From: Spirodela intermedia | Lineage: Eukaryota > Streptophyta > Magnoliopsida > Alismatales > Araceae | NCBI GenBank assembly: GCA_902729315.2 | Contig: LR746265.1 | Location: 4,382,892 to 4,446,891, forward strand | DNA length: 64,000 bases | Direction: 5' to 3' | In this document: positions 57,015 to 64,000 of the stretch, piece by piece | Position numbering within the stretch: the stretch's first letter is position 1 | Layout of the letters: every line of letters starts with the position of its first letter | Position numbers and translations under genes: made by a program | Notes under the pieces: generated by a model | What the model was told of the DNA's origin: nothing | What the model saw: the letters and a program-made list of their open reading frames with translations, nothing else | The model's database searches: none

Positions 57015-59040
57015 CCCGCCGGTGTCTTCGCTCTGGACGGAGTTAATTATTGCTGTCGGGGAGAAAATCGCGGCGCTTGGGATCCGGATGATCATTTCGT
57101 GCATACATACTTCGGGTAACCATCTCCTCTCCACCGCCGGATCACGGAGCAGGCGGCCGCGGCGCTGGCTGGCTGTGCTGTGCTGTCTGTGTGCAGACTT
57201 CAATCTCTCTTCTCTTTTGTTTGCGACGGTCGCCGGAGGACTTGAAGATTTTGGGATGTTCGGCGTCGCCTGGGGCGGGCACGAAGTGACCGCCTGAACC
57301 CGCGTGAAGACCACGCGAAGTTCCCAATTTCACTGTGGAGGCCACGGGATCGATGGAGAGTCCTCTTCTTCAATCGATCGGCGGGATCCCGCTGGGGAAA
57401 AGGCCGCTCTTCATTCCATGGCTCCTGTTCCTCAGTGGGTGTGCATAGGAGGCCGTGCTGCGTGGGTCGATGAAGAAACGATCAGATTCCTTCCATGCAG
57501 AACCGCCCCGTTAGGGCAGAAGGTCGCTGCAGGAACTCATGTAGACGACTATCGTCGTGATCAGCGATGGTTCGCAGTTCATCTTCTGTAATTTCTTCTC
57601 GCTGGAAAAACGATAATAGATTCCACCCACCCGGATGATCATCTCGTCTCGAGAACCCGTTTTTCTTTTTTCTTTTAGGGTTTCAAAATATGATAAAATT
57701 TGAATTTTTTGCCATGTTGCTTTTTTTTCTCCTGTTAAATCCTCAATCCCGCCGCTTTATGTTTTTGCCAAATATGTTTCCCATCTTCGCCGTCCTCGAA
57801 AATTACTTCTTCGGTTGAATACTCACGCCATACATAATTTAAAAAAGGTGGGAAGAAGGTGATCATCGGACTGTCTCAAGCAGGGCGGCCTTCAGCCGTC
57901 CTCCTCAGGGAAAAACAGGTAATACTCTCGAAGAGCTCCTCCACCGTGCACACCCAGATAACTATCTCCTTGGGGGTTCCTCGGAGAGCGGCGGCTCGGA
58001 AGCCTGAGACTCGCTCAGACGCCGCGCCGCTGACTCCGCCCCGGGGTCCTCAGCGTGCGATGGGCTGCGCCGCCTGGCGCAGCTCGGTACGCGGAGGCGT
58101 GCCCGAGCGGGCATTAGTAGTTGATCGAGTCCTGCGGGACACGCCTTGCGTACGTGCCGGCAACGTGCCGGACGGCTGGCTCGGGCGTGAGCGGTGTGCG
58201 CTCACGGCGGCCTGAGCCGCCTCTTTCCGGGAAGAGAAACCAATAACATACGATAATTGATCCTCCCTCCAATTGGGTTTCAAACTGTTTCGTTCAGATT
58301 GACTCGGATTTTTCCCAAGTCAAGGTCCAAAGTCAGCCAACCTAGTTCCCTCCCTCATGGAAAGACCCTGGAATTGGTACGCGTCAAAGCCCCAGACTGA
58401 AGAATCCGCGGTCTCGAAGCCTGAGTCTGACCTCGTCAGTCACGAGTCTTGTAGACAGGTATGTCAACGGTGTCGGCGAGAAGTCATCGACGATGACAAG
58501 ATGCATTTTTTTTTTTCGGTTCACTAAAAAATCATTGTAAAAGTAGAGAAATCTGATGTAATGAATTTTCTTTTCACGAAAATTGATTAATTGGCGGAGA
58601 AAGAAGATGTCATGGGGATGGAGCCCATGATACGATTTTGATGATGCATGTGACAGATAGCTCGTGGAATGCATTGCTAGGAATCACTTCTGACAATAAT
58701 TTCAGGAACGAAGAACGAAGATTAATGGGCCCGTCGAACAAGTGTACGTTGGCCCATTTATCATGTAGCGGGGGACAGGGTGGATCATGGGGGGCTGGCA
58801 CGAGGAGGGTGTTGGTGTAAATATGAAGACAATTAGGGCTATGTTAGAATTCAAAAAATACGAGGCTAAAGTCGGTAAAGAACGATAACCGCAATTCGGC
58901 CCATCCGTCTTGTGGAGGTCAGCGTCGTCATTTCATAAGAGTTACCACGAGGAGGGTGTTGGCATAAACATGAGGATGTTGAGGACTATTTTAGAAAATA
59001 AATACGAAGTTTTAGGGAGTATAACTATGGAAAATCGGTA
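57015..59040. other. Intergenic, 2 kb, no gene seen
   Basis: 3' flank of the small gene, then mixed GC-rich (57850-58220) and AT-rich sequence. Open frames in the GC-rich part have no recognisable domain. The GGAGGCGTGCCCGAGCGGG stretch near 58095 was checked as a possible tRNA and lacks a T-arm. A diverged direct repeat lies at 58799 and 58946, and site II-like GGGCCC and GGCCCA at about 58727-58757. Confidence 0.55.
58799..59000. repeat. Diverged direct repeat, 147-bp period
   Basis: Copies start at 58799 and 58946. CACGAGGAGGGTGTTGG is perfect in both, then about three quarters of the next 50 bases agree (ATAAACATGAGGA, TTTTAGAA, AATACGA). Confidence 0.7.
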
Positions 59041-59285
59041 GAGCGGCTTCTCCGGCTCGCCGATGCGGTCTCTCTCTCTCTCTCTGCCCACCGCCTCCAG
59101 CTCCCTTGCCATACGCTCCCTCTCCTCAGGGCTCTGCGGACCCCATTGCTGCCTTCCCCTGCGGGTAGAGAATGCGAATAGTCTCTCGGGGAATCGATTA
59201 GGGCTCTATCTCGCCGGGCGATTCGATACAGAGCTCCCCGTTGACACGGGATCCACGGCTTCCTCCACCAGGTAGAGACTTCGAG
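59041..59285 (+). other. Probable 5' UTR exon of the UBC23-like gene
   Basis: A GC-rich stretch with a CT run (59068-59084), ending at GACTTCGAG|gtgagt, a good donor. It is followed by AT-rich sequence up to acceptors at 60384 (acacag) or 60402 (atgcag), just upstream of the coding ATG at 60432. It contains a 70-codon ATG-started frame at 59063-59275 that is not in frame with the main CDS. Exon status is inferred from splice signals and composition. Confidence 0.45.
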
Positions 59286-60384
59286 GTGAGTCTTTATTCT
59301 CCAGCCCGAGTCGTTGAGATATTGTCTCCGGTTTCCTCATAGAATGCCTAAGATTTCTTTGCCGATTGACTATCCGCTGATTGATTCATTTTACTGCGTC
59401 AGATGGGGGAGAAGATGAGAGAGAAGTGGTAGCCTCTTGGTATGGTGTGATTGTGATGCCCGCACTTGATCCAGTATTCTTTCTAGAATAAAAAACTTTT
59501 CCATCGTGTTCTCTCGATCTTTTTCACTGACGCGTTTTGTGGAGAAGTCTTTGAGCGTCGTGATCCTTCCTATCCTTTAGTGTGAGTGGGCTATCTATCA
59601 TGGCCCTGACGCAGCGTTTACTATGATATTCCTTGTATTTCTCTCGGGACCTAGGAAAACTCTACGATGACCAGACTAGCTCATCTTCACGTTCTTTTCG
59701 TTTCTTCTATCTAGTATTCACCAGTAACTTAAATCACACAAGGGGGGTCTGTCCTTGCATTTTTATCCTATGTATCATTTTGTTTTCGGATTCATTACTC
59801 GCGAAAAAAAGATATAGGCTGACCTCATCAACTAGTGTCTTACATGTCCGGGTGTTGGTACGCATTCTCAAGAGTTGTCCTAGGAAGAATCCCTTGATGT
59901 CCGGGTGATGCATTCGCATCAGGTTGTACACTTGATAATTACAAGAGTGGAGACAGTTTAAATGCGGACTCGAGAATCGAGATATCCTCAAATCTTCTGA
60001 TAAGAGGTTTTTCAAGTTCCTAATCGTGATAGTGGAAAGAAATGACAAGCTGTACAATTGTACATAGGTGGTGTCGGTAAACAGCAGTTAAAAATCAAAA
60101 CAATTTTATAATCTAACAATCAAGCATTTCTTTATGAGTCTTTTTCAAGCTCTTTTTGACTGTTCTTCACTGTGATCAAATTTTTTCCCAATTTTTTATT
60201 TGTTTCATGCTGAGTTCCTCCCAAATATCTTTTATTTTAATTTTTAGCTATGAGGAATCTCGGCCAACTCAGTGCTCTATTTGTTATCCGTTGTCTTTCT
60301 GAGGAGACTATCGTAAAATAAATACATGTTTATAAAGTTTTCTGCCATTGTGAAATATGTTCGTATACTATTTAAATTACACAG
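59286..60384 (+). other. Probable 5' UTR intron of the UBC23-like gene
   Basis: AT-rich sequence between the proposed leader exon and the coding exon. No gene is seen. It was scanned for a miR399 target such as occurs in PHO2/UBC24 leaders and none was recognised. Confidence 0.45.
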
Positions 60385-60431
60385 AAACATTGTCCCATGC
60401 AGAATTTTTGTTGAAACTTTTGCACATAAAG

Positions 60432-63400
60432 ATGGAAGATAATCATCATTGTAGTGGTGAGAGCCTGTCACCGTCCACTGAATGTTTTGGAAGAAGCAGT
60501 GTCCTCTCACCAGTGAACTGCGAAAAGGTGCAGGGAGTGACTGGTACTGCCAAAGAATTATGTGAAAATGGGAGTATGGTGAAGCCACATGAATCTGCTA
60601 CAAGTCTTCCGAAGGAGGTCTACGTCTACAGACAAGATATAGTCAAGTGCAGCAAGTATGAAGATATGCTCGGGGTTGTGTTGGAAGTTTCTGGCGATTC
60701 GGATTCTGACGCGGACCTCACAGACTCCAGTGATGTTGAGGATGACGAGGGTAAAGTCAGTGATAGTAATGGTCGTAGACGTGGTAACGTTAACAGTGGG
60801 ATTGGTAACAAAGGTGGGAACAGCCTGAATGAATCACCAAGTGAAGTTCAAGTCAGAGTAATGTGGATTGATGGTTCGGAGACAACAGATAATCTTGGTG
60901 ATATTGCTGTTGTGGACAGGGAGCTTTTGCACGGTGACATAGTTGCTTCTGTTTCAGATCCAACAGGGCAACTTGGTCTTGTGGTTGACGTTAATATTTC
61001 GGTAGATCTTCTAGCTCCCACTAGTGAAACGATAAAAGATATCTCCTCCAGGCAGCTGAAACGTATCCGTGACTTCACGACAGGTGATTACGTAGTATAT
61101 GGGCCATGGCTAGGTAGAGTTGATGATGTTGTGGATAACGTGACTGTACTACTTGATGATGGCTCTGTCTGCAAAGTTATCAAGGCTGACCCTATGAAGC
61201 TTAAACCCGTTTCAAAGAGCATTGTTGCAGATTCAGGTTTTCCTTATTACCCAGGTCAGCGTGTAAGGGCTGTTTCTTCTTATGTTTTTAAAAATTCCAG
61301 GTGGCTTTCCGGTTCATGGAAAGCCAGCAACCTTGAAGGTACAGTTACGAATGTTCAGGCAGCGTCTATTTTTGTCTACTGGATTGCTTCAGCCAGCACT
61401 GGAACCGGTAATAGTTCAGCAGTTGTCCCCAATGAAGAGCAGAACCCAAAGAATCTAACATTGTTGTCTTGTTTTGCCCATTCAAATTGGCAACTTGGTG
61501 ATTGGTGTATGCTTCCATCGTTACAGTCTCCCTTATCCTCGTCTACTGGTAACGTAACAACAGAAAATGCGGATGATTCCCTTACAGAATGTAGGTCTGA
61601 CGTTGCGTGCTCTACAGAACAGGATGGTGATACCCAAATGAGTGTGAAATGTGCAGAAAGCTCTGAGCTAGATCCTTATGTCCCTGCCTTAGATCTTAAA
61701 TGCGAACATGCAAGAGATCAGACATATGCCGATGACATAATTCACGACGAAGGATACAACTCTGTGCTTGATGCTTCTGCTGACCGTTCAACTTCTTTGC
61801 AGTTGGCAGATAACAGAGCTTCAGATTCATTTGTAACAGAGAACTCCAATGGAGGAATTTTTTCCTCTGAAAGGAAAGATGCGGTTTGTGCTGACACAGC
61901 CTCTGATAATGATTTAGCTGAAACAGCTGGAATAAACAATAGTGAGCTACAATCTGGCACTTCTTCTCATCCAGCATCAGTTCTGTCAAAGGAACACGCC
62001 CATGAAAGTGCTGCATCCCGCAAAAAGCTACGCAAGGTCTTATTTAGGAGAGAGAAGAAACTACACAAAAGAGAAGAATCATTTCAAAGGGCCTTTTTTG
62101 TTGCATGTACCATGACAAAAGTTGATGTGGCTTGGCAAGATGGAACTAAAGAATTTGGCGTGGATGCTAAGTCTCTCATTCCAATACAAAACCCAGGGGA
62201 TCACGAATTCTTTCCTGAACAGTATGTGGCAGAGCAAGCTTCCAATGAAAGTGATGATTCTTATGAAGTGAAACGTCTAGGAGTTGTTAAAAGTATCAAT
62301 GCAAAAGAAAGAACCGCATGTGTGAGATGGCTCAAGCCTGTTTCAAGGCCTGAAGACCTTCAGGAATTTGATAATGAGGAAGTGGTTAGCGTATACGAAC
62401 TTGCCGAGCATCCAGACTATGACTATTGCTATGGTGACCTTGTTGTTCGTCTTTCCCCACCATCAATCTCTGCTGATGGTCACATTTCTGAAGATCCTGT
62501 GGGTGAGAAAGATCATTCCGATATGCCAAAAGATACTGATCAAATGGATCAAAACAAACTGGAATGTGAGGTGAATGAGACATTTCAGGATGAAGCTGAT
62601 ATGAACTTTTCAAGTTTATCATGGGTTGGGCATGTAACTGGTCTGCATGATGGTGGCATTGAAGTCACATGGGCTGATGGAATGATCTCAAAAGTATGTA
62701 GACATTCATGAATTAAACTTTGACATCTTCAACATCTCTCGTTGATTTCATTATTGCACAAAACTGAACAAAATAATGAAAGATTAAATTGACGAATTAA
62801 TTTATGGTGATTTCCCAGGTGGGTCCCCAGGCAATTTATGTCGTTGGTCGAGAAGATGGCGAATCATTCAATGGGGGAAGTGAAATCAGTGATGATGGTG
62901 CTAGCTGGGAAACGGTTGAAGAAAATGACATGGCTACCCTTGATGTTGCTTATGAGGTGGTTCAACATTCATGCTATGTTATTCTCGTCTAGCTTCATAT
63001 TTACCTTTTTATTGCTTTTTGTGAGGCGCATCTAATGATTTGTGTCAATGCTTGATCAGGATGCTGATGATCAACCGCCCACCAAGAACAATGTTGATGG
63101 GGGAAATGGCTCCACAAATACTAGTGATCATATTAATCCTGTACGAAATGAACCCTTGTCTGTTTTTCATGCTACTCTCGGCATTTTTACAAGGATAATC
63201 ACTGATTTATTCCCACAGGGGAGGAAAGAAAGGGAACCCTCACTTTCAGATGAAGATGCTATAGTGAATATTGAGTCTCATGATAATCATGAATCACCTA
63301 TGAGAGATAGTGCCTGTGGCGAACCTAACTCTCAGGAATCCGACGTACTGGATGGCCAACGTGCACAGAACTCTGGAGAAAATGGAGAAGTAGACAGTAG

Positions 63401-64000
63401 TTTATCTGTGGCAGCGGGAATTCTAGTGAAAATGGGGAACAGTCTAGGTGATGACATCCCAGAGGAAATGGATGTTGACAGCAATTTTCAAAGAGTTTGT
63501 GATGAGCATGGCTCATGTAGCTTTAAACACTTTGATATTGCAAAGGAACCCTTGGACCATCATTTCTTTGGTGGAACTGAACAGGTAAAGGCAATTATTT
63601 GCTTCGTCAATTTTCTTCTGGTGCAGGCACAGCCATTTGCATATTATTTGTTGGAAAAATGCATCTTTGGAATGCGTTATCTATTTTATTAATTTCATTT
63701 CAGGTGCTTTGTGGAAGGAAATGGACGAAGAAGGTTCAGAAGGAATGGAGCATCCTCGAGAAGAATCTGCCTGGTGTGTACAATCACATTTCAGGGATGA
63801 TTTTACAATCTAGGTTTACATACACGCCCTGTGAAAGATCCCTAAAACCCACTCGCTCTTCTGATCTCCATACAGATGCGATTTTTGTCAGAGTGTTTGA
63901 GGATCGTATGGATCTCCTGAGGGCTGTTATCGTCGGGGCATGTGGAACTCCATATCAGGACGGCCTCTTCTTCTTTGACTTTTTCCTTCCCTCCGAGTAC
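60432..64000 (+). CDS. UBC23: UBC23-like E2 ubiquitin-conjugating enzyme (UBE2O type), 3' end cut
   Basis: Exons: 60432-62693 (754 codons), 62819-62956, 63060-63584, 63704-63773, 63876-64000 and onward; 1,040 residues are readable. The N-terminus has VYVYRQDIVKC. SH3-like/UBE2O-type repeats follow: MWIDGSETTDNLGDIAVVDR, LHGDIVASVSDPTGQLGLVV, GDYVVYGPWLGRVDDV, PYYPGQRV and SCFAHSNWQLGDWC. A basic helical stretch (RKKLRKVLFRREKKLHKREE) lies near residues 527-550. The UBC fold starts at KWTKKVQKEWSILEKNLPD and reaches GTPYQDGLFFFDFFLPSEY at the edge. The active-site Cys is off the window. The long N-terminus and the DNLGDIAVVDR block favour UBC23/PFU2 over UBC24/PHO2. The ATG at 60432 is chosen because upstream in-frame ATG 60357 would lie in the leader intron. 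Confidence 0.93.

Noticed and set aside
58090-58180. tRNA-like GGAGGCGTGCCCGAGCGGG
   Set aside because: No GGTTCGAAT T-arm and no closing acceptor stem.
57304-58215. Open frames in the GC-rich stretch
   Set aside because: Composition-driven, no motif, starts not preceded by promoter signals.
59286-60431. miR399-type target sites as in PHO2/UBC24
   Set aside because: No CTCCTTTGGCA-like sequence found; the protein also fits UBC23 better.
60357-60431. In-frame upstream ATG extending the UBC23-like protein by 25 residues
   Set aside because: Splice acceptors at 60384 or 60402 fall between it and the family-like start, so it is probably intronic.

Overview
This is a nuclear plant (angiosperm) window. 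Twelve intact or edge-cut genes and one pseudogene can be read, nearly all with GT-AG introns. Proteins include a plasma-membrane aquaporin, a heavy-metal-associated isoprenylated protein, tapetal AMS/TDR-type bHLH factors, a FREE1 ESCRT protein and a UBC23-type E2. Several short genes are very GC-rich at third codon positions and sit beside AT-rich introns, which I read as monocot-like. That placement is an inference. No viral gene, bacterial gene, CRISPR array, rRNA or tRNA was seen.

Layout, left to right: the 5' four coding exons of FREE1 (minus; its FYVE end lies off the left edge), a BOI-type RING E3 ligase (minus), a HIPP metallochaperone (plus), an MSI2/3-type WD40 histone chaperone (plus), a PGES2-like glutaredoxin/GST protein (minus), a 13-exon heparan-alpha-glucosaminide N-acetyltransferase-like membrane protein (plus), a LARP1B/C-type La-related RNA-binding protein (minus), a PIP2 aquaporin (plus), two tandem AMS/TDR-like bHLH genes (plus, plus), a decayed phytocyanin pseudogene (minus), a small single-exon gene of unknown function with a clear TATA box (plus), and a UBC23-like E2 whose catalytic domain is cut by the right edge (plus). 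PGES2/HGSNAT-like and LARP1/PIP2 are head-to-head pairs. MSI/PGES2 and HGSNAT-like/LARP1 are tail-to-tail pairs.

The genes are independent transcription units without an evident shared pathway. The exception is the bHLH pair, a tandem duplication: eight exons each, the same intron phases, alignable promoter blocks at matching distances from the ATG, and divergence in the bHLH region and C-terminal tail. Other recurring patterns are purine-strand (GA)n runs in several 5' leaders, a repeated RGGCCCAATARAG site II-like promoter motif, and LTR-like relics inside the large introns of the HGSNAT-like gene.

Exon borders were placed by hand from reading frame, GT/AG signals and recalled family sequence. 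CDS lengths close in frame in every complete gene. UTR limits are mostly unknown.
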